DNA of 64,000 nucleotides from Halogranum amylolyticum (GTDB lineage: Archaea > Halobacteriota > Halobacteria > Halobacteriales > Haloferacaceae), in assembly GCF_900110465.1 (NCBI RefSeq), contig NZ_FODV01000007.1:62001-126000 (forward strand), given 5' to 3'. Shown here in pieces: positions 54,458-62,555 of the stretch (the first letter of the stretch is position 1; every line of letters begins with the position of its first letter). The notes beneath the pieces are model-generated. The model was not told the DNA's origin. It searched no databases and saw only the letters and a list, made by a program, of their open reading frames with translations. The position numbers and the translations under genes are program-made.

Positions 54458-54886
54458 CTACGCCGTCCCCCACGTCCACCGCGAGTCGAGGACGTACCGG
54501 TAGATTCCGCTGACGGCGATCGCGACCGCGTTGGCGAACAGGTACGAGACGTGTTGCCACTCGACGAGCACGAACAGGACGGCGAGTTGGATCGGTATCG
54601 CCGACCCACGGACGAGGTTCGTCTTGAGCAGTCCGACCACGTACTCGACTCGCCCGCTGTTCCGGAAGTTGTGGAAGGTCCAGGCGTTGTTGAAGACGTA
54701 CGAGAGGATGATCGTCGTCTCGATGGCGAGAACCGCTCCGAACAGGTAGTTCAGACGGCCGACGTCGACGAGCAGCCACAGCAGCACCATCTGGATTGCC
54801 GCCGTGACGACCCCGACGATGGCGAACCGTCGCAGTTGGACCGCGAGCGGGCCGCTCACGAGTCCGCGAAGGTAGGCACGGAGCAC
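54458..54886 (-). CDS. GtrA-like membrane protein
   Basis: The 142-residue product has four helices and the GtrA pattern RRFAIVGVVTAAIQMVLLW, YVFNNAWTFHN, and SGIYRYVLDSRWTW. GtrA proteins are proposed flippases or helpers for polyprenyl-linked sugars in cell-surface glycosylation. It starts with GTG two bases after the stop of the sulfatase-type gene, so the two are co-transcribed, linking them to surface glycan or lipid modification. Confidence 0.9.
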   Translation of the reverse strand: MLRAYLRGLVSGPLAVQLRRFAIVGVVTAAIQMVLLWLLVDVGRLNYLFGAVLAIETTIILSYVFNNAWTFHNFRNSGRVEYVVGLLKTNLVRGSAIPIQLAVLFVLVEWQHVSYLFANAVAIAVSGIYRYVLDSRWTWGTA

Positions 54887-54888
54887 GA

Positions 54889-56331
54889 CTATCGGTACCC
54901 CAACGCCTCGAGACGAGCTTCGAGCGCGTCGTCGACGTCGTCTGCGTCTCCGTCCGCGCTCGTGTCGGTCTGCTGCCGTCTGAGCGTGGCGGCGTGTTCG
55001 TCGACGACGTCACCGAAGCGTTCGACGATACGTCTCGCTTCCTCGTCCGCCGTCTCGGCGAGATCCTCCTGCTGCATCGGATCGGACGACCGTCGATACA
55101 GTTCCCGTTCGCCGGTGTCGACGTTCTCGATGTACGTCCACTTTCGGTCCCGAACGCTCACCAGCAGGTCGCCGTCGGCGAGCGACCGCGGGATCGGTTG
55201 TGCGGTCACCTCCTCGTCGCGGACGGTGACGGAGACGACGGGGTCGTCCGGAGGCGATTCGCCGTCACGGAGCGTCGGAACGAGCGTCTCCCCCCGCCAC
55301 GCCGACGGCGGGTCGACGCCGAGGAGGTCGGCCACCGTCGGCGGTATCGCGTCGAGCCCGACCTGCCCGCTGACCCGGCGGCCGGAGACGTCCGGGACGT
55401 CGACGACGAACGGCACCTGGATCAGTTCGTCGTACAGTTTCGGGTAGTGCGCGAGATGTCCGTGTTCTTGAAACTCCTCGCCGTGGTCGCCGGCGAGGAC
55501 GACCGCAGTCTCCTCTCCGACGCCGGTGTCGGAGAGCGTCTCGAGGAGGCGGCCGACGCTCGCGTCGACCTGCCGAACCGCCGCCTGATAGAGCGTCCGG
55601 AGGTCGGCGAGCGTCCGCTCGCCGACTTCCAGTCCGAGACCCGTTCGCGTGTGTGCGTGGAGCATCCTGTGCGTCCCGAAGATGTCCGAGGACACCTCTC
55701 GGATGTATCGCGGTGCGGGGACGTACGGTGTGTGGACGTCCATGTAGTGGATCCAGAGGAAAAACGGGGAGTCCGTCTCCTCGAGGAACGACGTCGCCGC
55801 GTGTTCGACGTCGAACATCCGGGAGGTATCCAGGAACGGTCGGTCGTCCGTCTCTCCTCGGAGCCACGATCCGGCACGTCGGAGGGGCGAGGTCGCCAAC
55901 TGGAGCCACGCTTCGATCGTCGGATGCGTCGCGAGATAGCGACTGTAGAGGTTGGAACCGACGTTCGAGACGAACGGTTCGAACTCGTCGAACCCCTCAT
56001 CGTACCCCCAGTGCGACGTGAGAAAGCCGTTCGACGCGTTGAACCCGGCCGTCGCGATGCCGGCGTCCGACAGCACTGACGCGAGAGACGGGGTCTCCGC
56101 GATGCCGATCCGGTCCGACTCCGCGAACACCGGCTGCGAGGCGAGGATCGACGGGAACGAGAACGGCGTCCAGTTACCAGTCGCGAAAGCGCGGTCGAAC
56201 ACGGTTCCACGCGCAGCGAGCGAGTCCATCACCGGCGTGTGTCGGTCGTCGTCGTACGTGCCGACGGCGTCGGCTCGAAGCGAGTCGACCGTGATCAAGA
56301 CGACGTTCGAGACGTCCGTGTGTGACACCAT
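54889..56331 (-). CDS. Sulfatase/phosphoesterase family (alkaline-phosphatase superfamily)
   Basis: The 480-residue protein has the sulfatase opening NVVLITVDSLRADAVGTY (metal-binding Asp16), a nucleophile segment FSFPSI (Ser58) in place of the usual C/S-x-P-S-R, then HYMDVHTPYVP and VVLAGDHGEEFQEHG, the metal site of the second half. Serine-type nucleophiles need processing to formylglycine in true sulfatases, and the Ile replacing Arg weakens that. Phosphoglycerol- or phosphoethanolamine-type transfer is an alternative. No signal peptide or helix is present. Co-transcribed with GtrA, it probably modifies glycans or polar lipids. Confidence 0.85.
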   Translation of the reverse strand: MVSHTDVSNVVLITVDSLRADAVGTYDDDRHTPVMDSLAARGTVFDRAFATGNWTPFSFPSILASQPVFAESDRIGIAETPSLASVLSDAGIATAGFNASNGFLTSHWGYDEGFDEFEPFVSNVGSNLYSRYLATHPTIEAWLQLATSPLRRAGSWLRGETDDRPFLDTSRMFDVEHAATSFLEETDSPFFLWIHYMDVHTPYVPAPRYIREVSSDIFGTHRMLHAHTRTGLGLEVGERTLADLRTLYQAAVRQVDASVGRLLETLSDTGVGEETAVVLAGDHGEEFQEHGHLAHYPKLYDELIQVPFVVDVPDVSGRRVSGQVGLDAIPPTVADLLGVDPPSAWRGETLVPTLRDGESPPDDPVVSVTVRDEEVTAQPIPRSLADGDLLVSVRDRKWTYIENVDTGERELYRRSSDPMQQEDLAETADEEARRIVERFGDVVDEHAATLRRQQTDTSADGDADDVDDALEARLEALGYR

Positions 56332-56777
56332 CTCGTCGTAGATACCTCCAGTGGTCTCCGACCGCAGGCGACGTGGCAATCGACTCGAATCGACACCTCT
56401 CGTCGACCGACTGTGAGACGTGCTGTTCGGTCGACGGACGTCTACGGTGGGAGCTAATTGCTAAGAAACCTTCTTTACGATTTCGATGTTCCGGGCAGCG
56501 GGCCGGACGACCGAAGGAGTTCGACGTCGACGAGTCGTTCGCTGACGTGGTCGGGTGTGTCTGGTAGCAGGATACGACTCTTCCAGCGTGAACTAATCAG
56601 AGCGTGCAACTGATACTCAACTATTTCATTATGTATATCCATATTGTTGGTAGCTGTTGGGCGCAACAGGGCTCGCGTTCGAGCGTGGAATGATCCGAGA
56701 GTTGGATGGTTAGTCTCGCGTCGGTCGCTGGCGGCGACACCTGTCTGTGTGGTAGTCATCAGCCAAGGGGACGGGAA
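56332..56777. other. Intergenic stretch with an AT-rich centre and a doubtful 55-codon ORF
   Basis: In these 446 bases, the part near 56600-56650 is A+T-rich (TTTCATTATGTATATCC). A minus-strand frame at 56475-56642 encodes 55 residues starting MDIHNEIVEYQL. Its codons beyond residue 20 look haloarchaeal, but I see no TATA box or family, so it is not called as a gene. It could be a fragment of a lost gene. Confidence 0.35.
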
Positions 56778-57338
56778 ATGCAACGTCAGACGACACGACC
56801 AGACACCGGTACCGACCGCACCGAACAGACCCGGGGCGAACCGACGCTCTCGAAGGACGAGCTCTTCGAGATATTGAAAAACCGGCGACGACGAGACGTA
56901 CTCACCAACCTCGACGCGAACGGGGGAAGTGCGATTCTCGGCGAGATGGCGGAGTACATCGCGGCGAAGGAAAACGACATCGAGGTCAGTACGCTCTCGT
57001 CGAGTCAACGCAAGCGCGTATACATCGGTCTCTACCAGTGTCACCTCCCGAAGATGGCGAACTACGGTATCGTCGATTTCGACAAGGGTCGTGGGACGAT
57101 CGCACTCCGTCCCACCGCGACACTCTTCGGGCCGTACCTCGACGCGGAGTCCGTCGTACTCGACGACAACGTCGGCTCGATTGTCGGACGCCGGACGAGT
57201 GCCGCAGCGGCCGTCGCCTTGCTCGTCGCCGCCGGACTCGCCGGAGTACCTGTCCTGTCGGCACTCCCCGCTGCAGGGTGGGCAGTCGTGAGCACGGTCG
57301 CCCTTCTCGCGTGCGCCCTCGAGGATCAGCTAACGTAA
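56778..57338 (+). CDS. Winged-helix protein with C-terminal membrane hairpin
   Basis: The 186-residue protein has a disordered start, a winged helix (LSKDELFEILKNRRRRDVL, then SSSQRKRVYIGLYQCHLPKMANYGIVDFDKGRGTI), and two helices at about 135-180. This is a familiar haloarchaeal layout of a DNA-binding domain tethered to the membrane. The RKRVYIxLYQxHLPKxxxxGxVDxD block is shared with the broken gene opposite at 57330-57910. The genes converge and their ends overlap by nine bases. The ATG at 56778 is preferred over 56706, whose extra residues are cysteine- and glycine-rich noise. Confidence 0.8.
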   Translation: MQRQTTRPDTGTDRTEQTRGEPTLSKDELFEILKNRRRRDVLTNLDANGGSAILGEMAEYIAAKENDIEVSTLSSSQRKRVYIGLYQCHLPKMANYGIVDFDKGRGTIALRPTATLFGPYLDAESVVLDDNVGSIVGRRTSAAAAVALLVAAGLAGVPVLSALPAAGWAVVSTVALLACALEDQLT

Positions 57339-57910
57339 CAGACGTGACTTCACCCCGAGCGTCGTGACGCCGAAGAGACCGGTGACGACGGCGGCGAGTG
57401 ATCCGGCGACGACGGCAGGGGCGACGCCGAGCGCGGTCGCCACGAACAACGCGACGCTCACGACCGTCGCCCCACCGTAGTATCGCATCGACGACTCCGA
57501 CGTCGCCCCGTCGCTTCGCGTTCCGGGGGTTTCTCTTCAGCGCCGATCGCGAGATACGCGTAGAGCTGTTCGAGCGCCGGTGTCGGTTCGAGCCGGCCGC
57601 GGCTCTGGTCGTAGTCGACGACACCTGCCTCGTCCAGTTTCGGGAGGTGGCTCTGGTAGAGCGCGATGTACACCCGCTGGCGTTCGTCCGAACTGAGTTG
57701 GTCGACGGGCGTGTCGTTCTCCCAGGCGGCCACCTGCGCTGCGACGTCTTTTATCTCACAGACGGCATCCGAAGACTGTCGACTCAGATACCGCAACACA
57801 TCACGCCGACGCGCGTTCTGGAGGAGGTGGAACGCTTCGTCCCGGCTCAGCGAACGGTCCGTGGCTCTCTGGTCGGGTCCGTCGGCGGTCGGAGTGGTCG
57901 GAGTGCTCAT
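57330..57910 (-). pseudogene. Frameshifted winged-helix membrane protein, paralogue of 56778-57338
   Basis: The intact first part (57910 down to about 57530) encodes a winged helix with DEAFHLLQNARRRDVLRYL and RQRVYIALYQSHLPKLDEAGVVDYDQ. The frame as given then runs into an arginine-rich tail and stops at 57458. With one base added in the G5 run at 57525-57529, the frame continues MRYYGGATVVSVALFVATAL, AVVAGSLAAVVTGLFGV and LGVKSRLLR to a TAG at 57332-57330. That restores the two membrane helices of the paralogue and its length (193 against 186 residues). A one-base deletion in a homopolymer is the simplest reading. A TATA box (57940-57948) precedes the start. Confidence 0.8.
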
Positions 57911-57939
57911 CGGTCTGGTCGGAGTCAGTCACCGGGAGT

Positions 57940-57948
57940 GAATAAAAC
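57940..57948 (-). promoter_or_regulatory. TATA box of the frameshifted gene
   Basis: GTTTTATTC on the minus strand is centred about 34 bases before the ATG at 57910. The promoter looks intact although the gene is broken. Confidence 0.5.
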
Positions 57949-58176
57949 GAACACTCCGTTAGCGGCGGTTCAGCTCCGTTCAACACCGTTCACGTCTCGT
58001 GGTCGTCGACGGAGTCCACCGGTTCGACGCTGGTCCCTTGATCCGGACCGACGTCCCACCTCTCCGCCCCGTGAATGACGTCGGGGAGACGACGCCGACA
58101 CGCGAACTGCATGTAAATATTCGTTAGAACATTCGTGAAGGAAATTATTTTAGTGGATGGAGTGACAACTGCAGTT

Positions 58177-58302
58177 ATGAGCAGAGAGTCGAGACAGTTG
58201 TTCATCGACGACGCGCGACGATACGTCTTCCAGAAAATAACCGGCCAGCGGTGGGACCCGCACGGAGTGTACGACATCACTCGAAACCGGAGAGGCGAGT
58301 AG
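58177..58302 (+). CDS. 41-residue small protein
   Basis: The frame starts MSRESRQLFIDDARRYV, is rich in Arg and Asp, and ends NRRGE. A TATA box (AAATTATTTTAG, 58142-58153) is centred about 29 bases before the ATG, exactly as for leaderless genes, which is the main support. The central region (KITGQRWDPHGVYDIT) has two aromatic residues. I recognise no family. GVYDIT also occurs near the end of the small HTH protein at 58446, possibly by chance. Confidence 0.5.
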   Translation: MSRESRQLFIDDARRYVFQKITGQRWDPHGVYDITRNRRGE

Positions 58303-58445
58303 CCGTCTCGAGTCGGGACGAACGCTCTCCGAGCGACGAACGACGAGAACCTCACGCCGGGCGGTAGCGTGTCACGTTACGTCACGGTCGGTGGGGTTCC
58401 CAAACGATTATATCCAGCTAGGTAATGTTATTGCGTAACAATACC

Positions 58446-58661
58446 ATGGCCTCCGACTCCAGTCAGGCTCTGCTGGCAGCGCTTGCCGAGGGAGGTCCGA
58501 TCGACGTCTGCTCGCTGGCGAACGTACTCGGCTGTCACCCCACGACGGTCGACCGTCGCTGCTGTGACCTCCAAGCAGACGGCTACGCATGTCACACCTC
58601 CTCCGGCGTATACGACATCACGGCGGAGGGACGTAGCTACTTGGCCGAGCTGAATGAGTAG
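58446..58661 (+). CDS. Small winged-helix DNA-binding protein
   Basis: The 71-residue product is a minimal winged helix: ALLAALAEGGPIDVCSLANVLGCHPTTVDRRCCDLQADGY, then a wing (VYDITAEGRSYLAEL). It has no effector domain. Four cysteines (CSL, GCH, RCCD) could bind metal or sense redox. A TATA-like GATTATATCC (58407-58416) lies about 34 bases before the ATG at 58446, and the direct repeat GTCAC-5-GTCAC sits about 25 bases further up. The in-frame ATG at 58425 is too close to the TATA box. It is convergent with the PPOX gene. Confidence 0.7.
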   Translation: MASDSSQALLAALAEGGPIDVCSLANVLGCHPTTVDRRCCDLQADGYACHTSSGVYDITAEGRSYLAELNE

Positions 58662-58663
58662 CG

Positions 58664-59065
58664 CTACGGTTCGTAGTGGCTGACGTGGTCCGGTCTGATC
58701 GAGACGAGCACGCGTTCCGTCTGGATAGGGTTGGGGTACTCTTTCTGTCCCATGTACCGCTTCGTCAGTTCGTCGATGTGGTCACGTGCCCCCTCCGTGG
58801 TCACGCCGTCGACCTCGCCGCGGACCGACAGCATTCGGTAGGGGTCGTCCGGGTCGATCATACTGACCGCGACTCGGGGGTCCTTTCGAACGTTCTTCTC
58901 CTTGCGGCGGCCACGCTCGGTGTTCACCAACAGACGGTTCGACGCGGCGTCGTAGTCGATCCACACCGGTGCGACGTGCGGTCCGCCGTCCGGCAACAGT
59001 GTCGCTAGATGGGCGAACGTCCGCTTCTCGAACAGGTCCTGAAAGTCGGTAGGGATTGATGCCAT
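58664..59065 (-). CDS. Pyridoxamine 5'-phosphate oxidase-like (PPOX class, F420/FMN-dependent) protein
   Basis: The 133-residue protein has the split-barrel pattern: FAHLATLLPDGGPHVAPVWIDYD, LLVNTERGRRKEKNVRKDPRVAVSM, and a late VLVSIRPDHV. This arrangement fits small PPOX-class F420-dependent oxidoreductases more than true PdxH. Cofactor F420 is abundant in haloarchaea. A TATA box (59088-59096) lies 27 bases before the ATG at 59065. The substrate is unknown. Confidence 0.87.
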   Translation of the reverse strand: MASIPTDFQDLFEKRTFAHLATLLPDGGPHVAPVWIDYDAASNRLLVNTERGRRKEKNVRKDPRVAVSMIDPDDPYRMLSVRGEVDGVTTEGARDHIDELTKRYMGQKEYPNPIQTERVLVSIRPDHVSHYEP

Positions 59066-59087
59066 AGCGTCGATACGTCGAGCAGCT

Positions 59088-59096
59088 ACTAATACG
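59088..59096 (-). promoter_or_regulatory. TATA box of the PPOX gene
   Basis: CGTATTAGT on the minus strand is centred 27 bases before the ATG at 59065. Confidence 0.5.
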
Positions 59097-59202
59097 CATC
59101 TCGGATCGAACGAGCGGCGAACGGGTCCTCGATGTGAGACGGCCGCCACGGACGACAGGGTCGGACGATATGCGAGGGAGACAGAGTATCCGACGGTCGT
59201 CT

Positions 59203-59261
59203 ATTATAATTTCTGGGCAATAGGACTCTTGAGGCGAGATACGGTTGTGTGCTAGAGGTGA
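59203..59261 (+). promoter_or_regulatory. TATA box and Shine-Dalgarno site of the PPC-repeat protein
   Basis: ATTATAAT at 59203-59210 predicts a transcript start near 59235. GAGGTGA at 59255-59261 lies 7 bases before GTG 59269. This decides the start in favour of GTG 59269 over the TTG at 59245. Confidence 0.6.
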
Positions 59262-59268
59262 GAGACAC

Positions 59269-60822
59269 GTGAGACGACGCGACGTCATCGGCGGTCTGTT
59301 CGTCCTCGGAACCGGTGGGACCGACTGGGTCGACACGCCACCCGGTGGCGGAGCGGAGTCGGGTGAGGGACCCGAAGAGGCTCGAACGATCAGTGGTGGA
59401 ACGACAGTCGAGGGAACGCTCGGGGACGGGGAAGAGCTCTGGTACACGGTCGACCTCGAGAAAGCGGAGACGGTGAGCGTCGTCTTCCGGGTCTGTGAGG
59501 ACTGGACCGAACGACGTGCGGCGATCAGCGTGTGTGCCCCCGACGGTACCGTACTGGACTCGACCGAGGTGCCCGAGTCCGACTACCCCCGAGTCGCAAT
59601 CGGTGGGACCGTGCCCGAGACGGGAACGTACGCAGTGCGGGTCGCATCGCTGGAGGGACAACTCCCCTACTCGGTACTGATCGACGTCGCTGACGACGAC
59701 GGCAACGAACCGAACGACGACAGGGAGAGCGCGACCGCGATCGTTCCCAGCGAACCGGTCGACGGTGTCGTCGTCGGTGCCGAGAGCGACTGGTACGTCT
59801 TCGACGCCGAAGCGGGAGACGGGATCGAACTCGAACTGACCGCTCACGATCTGGCGGACAACCGCGACGTCGAGATGGCGTTGTTCGACCCCACCGGAGA
59901 CGAGATCGGTGAGACGCCGCGGGATCGCCCGTTTGGCGCGTACTCGACCGTCGCCAACTTCGTCGACTGCACAGACCTAGAAACGGCAATCGGCGCCGAC
60001 GTCGCCGAGCGCAACGGATCGTACTTCGTCCGAGTCCAAGGAGTAGACGGGTCGGTCCGCGGCTTCACCGACTACACGCTCGTCGTGGAGACCGTCGACC
60101 TCGGCCGGGACGAGCCAAACGAGCACAGATCGACCGCGACGCCGCTGACGCCGGACGAGACGATCGAGACGACCCTCGCCGGCTACGACCACGACTGGTA
60201 TCGGTTCGACGCCGACGAAGGCGACGAGATCACCGTCGACTACGAGGTAACCGAGTTCGTCGACCTGTTCAGTCGAGAGATGACGCTGTACGACCCGCAC
60301 CACGACGTCGTCGACGTCGAGTGGCCGACGACGACGGCCGAGACGACGGGCAGCTACTCGCTTCATGTCGCCCAGAGCGACGAGATGGGGCCGAAACCGT
60401 TCTTGGAGAAGGAAGGATACGCACTGACGGTGTCGGTAGACGACGGCGACTCGTCGGAGACAGCACGTGTGACGTTTGCCGACCAGCGCTCCGACGGGGG
60501 CTGTGTCATCGTCGACGAAGTGACCCTCCCAGAGGGCGGGTTCGTCGTACTCTACGACGAGCGACCGTTCACCGGCGACGACGGCGTCCTCCCGAACGTC
60601 CGCGGCGTCTCGTCGTTCCTCGAGGCCGGGAGCCACGAGCGGGTCGAGATCGGCCTCGACGAACCGCTCGCGGAGTCACGGCGACTCTGGGCGGCCGTCT
60701 ACCACGACTCGAACGGGAACCGCGAGTTCGATCTCGTGACGACGGCAGACCGCGACAAAGAGTGGCGATACACGACCGACGAGATACAGGTGATGGACGA
60801 CGCCCGTGTCGAGAGGCGGTAG
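59269..60822 (+). CDS. Tat-exported protein with three PPC-type repeats and a DUF7282-like end
   Basis: The 517-residue protein opens RRRDVIGGLFVLG, a Tat signal without a lipobox cysteine. Three repeats of the pre-peptidase C-terminal type follow (about 40-135, 145-285, 290-395). Their motifs include LWYTVDLEKAETVSV, DWYVFDAEAGDGIELELT and DWYRFDADEGDEITVDYE, each with a D/L-W-Y strand, and linkers NEPNDDRESAT and DEPNEHRSTAT. The C-terminal 115 residues (PEGGFVVLYDE, SRRLWAAVYHDSN) resemble a beta-domain common in haloarchaeal exoproteins (DUF7282 as I recall). No protease domain is present. It is probably an adhesive or structural surface protein. Confidence 0.8.
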   Translation: MRRRDVIGGLFVLGTGGTDWVDTPPGGGAESGEGPEEARTISGGTTVEGTLGDGEELWYTVDLEKAETVSVVFRVCEDWTERRAAISVCAPDGTVLDSTEVPESDYPRVAIGGTVPETGTYAVRVASLEGQLPYSVLIDVADDDGNEPNDDRESATAIVPSEPVDGVVVGAESDWYVFDAEAGDGIELELTAHDLADNRDVEMALFDPTGDEIGETPRDRPFGAYSTVANFVDCTDLETAIGADVAERNGSYFVRVQGVDGSVRGFTDYTLVVETVDLGRDEPNEHRSTATPLTPDETIETTLAGYDHDWYRFDADEGDEITVDYEVTEFVDLFSREMTLYDPHHDVVDVEWPTTTAETTGSYSLHVAQSDEMGPKPFLEKEGYALTVSVDDGDSSETARVTFADQRSDGGCVIVDEVTLPEGGFVVLYDERPFTGDDGVLPNVRGVSSFLEAGSHERVEIGLDEPLAESRRLWAAVYHDSNGNREFDLVTTADRDKEWRYTTDEIQVMDDARVERR

Positions 60823-60926
60823 GCCAGTCGCGTGTCGCGTCGTCACCCGATTCGTGGTCGACGGAACCGGGGTGGCTCTCGCCGCCGGTCAGAGCCGAAG
60901 ACGAAGAATAGGGGAGGAGGGGAGGG

Positions 60927-62117
60927 TCAGTCGACCGAGCGACGCCGGACCAGCGTGTCGTCGGCGAGGTATCGCTCGAGCGTGTTGGCGTCCGCTTCGA
61001 GCATCTTGAGATGGACGCGCAGGAGCGCGCTCGTCGCTTCGTCACCGAGTCGGTGCGAGAGTTCGACGTGCTCCCGAAGCTGTTCGACGAGCGTCGCGTA
61101 CCCGTCGAGGTCGCGTCCGAGCGACGACCGGACGTCGTACCGGTGGGCGGCCTCGATGTTCATCGAGGCGTGCTGGCGGACCCCCATTGGTCCACAGACC
61201 GGCACCCCGCCGAGCGCGTGGACCCGGATGGCGAGGTCGTCGGTGACGACGGAGAGTCGGTCGGCGGCGTCTTCGAGGAACGCACCGATCTGTCCCCGTT
61301 CGGCACCCTCGGTCGTCCAGAAGTGTTTGCGCACCTGGTTGAACAGGATGTAGAGCCCCGAGAGGTCGGTGTTGAGAGCCGTCACCAGCTCTCCGGCGGC
61401 GGTCTGATCGAGTCGCAGTGCGTTCTCGGCAGTGGTGTCCCACTCCCGGCGGACGTGGGTGGGATCGAGTCGCCGGAGATGGGATGCGTCCGCCTGCGAC
61501 GTGTCGCTATGTTCACTCGGTGAGTCACGTCGTTCGTGAGTGGCTTCGACGTCGTCCGCTCGGACGAGTGTGTCGTCTTCGAGGAGGTGTTCGAGGTCGC
61601 TGGCGTCGTGTTCGAGCGCGACGAGGTGCGTCTGCAGCCGCTCTGCCGTACCGTCGTCACACAGTCGTTCCGCGAGTTCGACGTGTTCGCGGACACTCGT
61701 TATCAGCGTCGCGTACCCCTCCAGATCGCCTTTCAGGGAGGCGCGGAGGTCGTAGAGGTCTTCGGCCTCCAAGTGGACGTCGGCGTGCTCTTGGATGGTC
61801 GGCGGCGTGTTCGGTGGGATTCCACCGAGTTCGACGATCCGAACCGCGATGTCGTCGTTGATCTCGCGGACGCGGCTGTAGGCCGTCTCGAGGAAGTCGG
61901 CGACCTCGTCGTGTTCGGCACCCTCGGCGGTCCAGTAGTGCTTGCGGAGCAGGTAGAACAGGTTGAACGACCCGGCGTGGTCGACGCTGAGCGCGTCGAC
62001 GAGCGTCTCGGCGTCGCCGTGGGCCACTCGAAGTTCGTTTCCGTCGACGGTCCCCCACGCTTGGCGACGTTCGCCAGTGTCGGGTTCGCGAACCAGACGG
62101 CCGTCTTTTGTCGCCAT
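60927..62117 (-). CDS. Fused double DpsA/ferritin-like protein
   Basis: The 396-residue product contains two full Dps-type four-helix domains: about 25-185 (LRKHYWTAEGAEHDEVADFLE, DDIAVRIVELGG, HLLEDDTLV) and about 230-392 (VRKHFWTTEGAERGQIGAFLED, DDLAIRVHALGG, YLADDTLV). Each matches Halobacterium DpsA (KKHHWNVEGAEF, DDTLV). DpsA's ferroxidase His of HHW is Tyr or Phe here, and the His about 12 residues later is Ala or Gly. Iron oxidation may therefore be lost or altered. The linker is acidic and histidine-rich. The start is ATG 62117, or GTG 62198 in the same frame. Confidence 0.85.
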   Translation of the reverse strand: MATKDGRLVREPDTGERRQAWGTVDGNELRVAHGDAETLVDALSVDHAGSFNLFYLLRKHYWTAEGAEHDEVADFLETAYSRVREINDDIAVRIVELGGIPPNTPPTIQEHADVHLEAEDLYDLRASLKGDLEGYATLITSVREHVELAERLCDDGTAERLQTHLVALEHDASDLEHLLEDDTLVRADDVEATHERRDSPSEHSDTSQADASHLRRLDPTHVRREWDTTAENALRLDQTAAGELVTALNTDLSGLYILFNQVRKHFWTTEGAERGQIGAFLEDAADRLSVVTDDLAIRVHALGGVPVCGPMGVRQHASMNIEAAHRYDVRSSLGRDLDGYATLVEQLREHVELSHRLGDEATSALLRVHLKMLEADANTLERYLADDTLVRRRSVD

Positions 62118-62118
62118 A

Positions 62119-62223
62119 CTACTCTCCCCCGCGCGCGACGTGTTCGGATCGGCGTGGCGCGGCTCTCCTGTCTCCGTCCTCGATGGATCCGTCGTCACGG
62201 GCGGGTAGTTCGTTGGAACTCAT
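62119..62223 (-). CDS. Possible 34-codon upstream ORF of the double DpsA gene
   Basis: An ATG at 62223 lies about 33 bases from a TATA-like CAATAATCAA (62251-62260), as for a leaderless start. Its frame runs 34 codons and ends in TAG one base before the ATG of the DpsA-like gene, in another frame. Composition is acidic and normal for haloarchaea. It may be a coupled leader peptide. The alternative is that GTG 62198 starts the DpsA-like protein directly and this frame is unused. Confidence 0.35.
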   Translation of the reverse strand: MSSNELPARDDGSIEDGDRRAAPRRSEHVARGGE

Positions 62224-62345
62224 CTTACCCAAGCTTCGGTGTCCACCACCTTGATTATTGCCGATACCACCCACGTTCTGTGCACGCCGTCTTTCGGAAG
62301 AACTGAGACAAGTGACCGCTGGAGCAGAGGATCCTCACCGGGGAG

Positions 62346-62486
62346 TCAGTCGTCCGCCGCGGGCGGTTCCGCCTCTTCCGGACGCTCCGTCTCGGCGTCC
62401 TCTTCAGGTTCCGTGAAGAGTTCCTCTCTCTCTCTCGGTTCGCTTCGACGAGTCGACGTTCGTGGTGACACATGACGACCCACCAT
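62346..62486 (-). CDS. Doubtful 46-residue acidic small protein
   Basis: The frame starts MVGRHVSPRT and ends in a Glu/Asp/Pro-rich tail (EELFTEPEEDAETERPEEAE). The tail composition is haloarchaeal, and a (TC)6 run gives the RERE stretch. There is no clear TATA box and no family I know, so this is a weak call. Confidence 0.3.
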   Translation of the reverse strand: MVGRHVSPRTSTRRSEPREREELFTEPEEDAETERPEEAEPPAADD

Positions 62487-62555
62487 GAGACACTATGTCA
62501 TCGTCCGGCAAAACTCTTGAGTCGCGAGACGGAGCACGTCGGCGCCGATCGAAGT

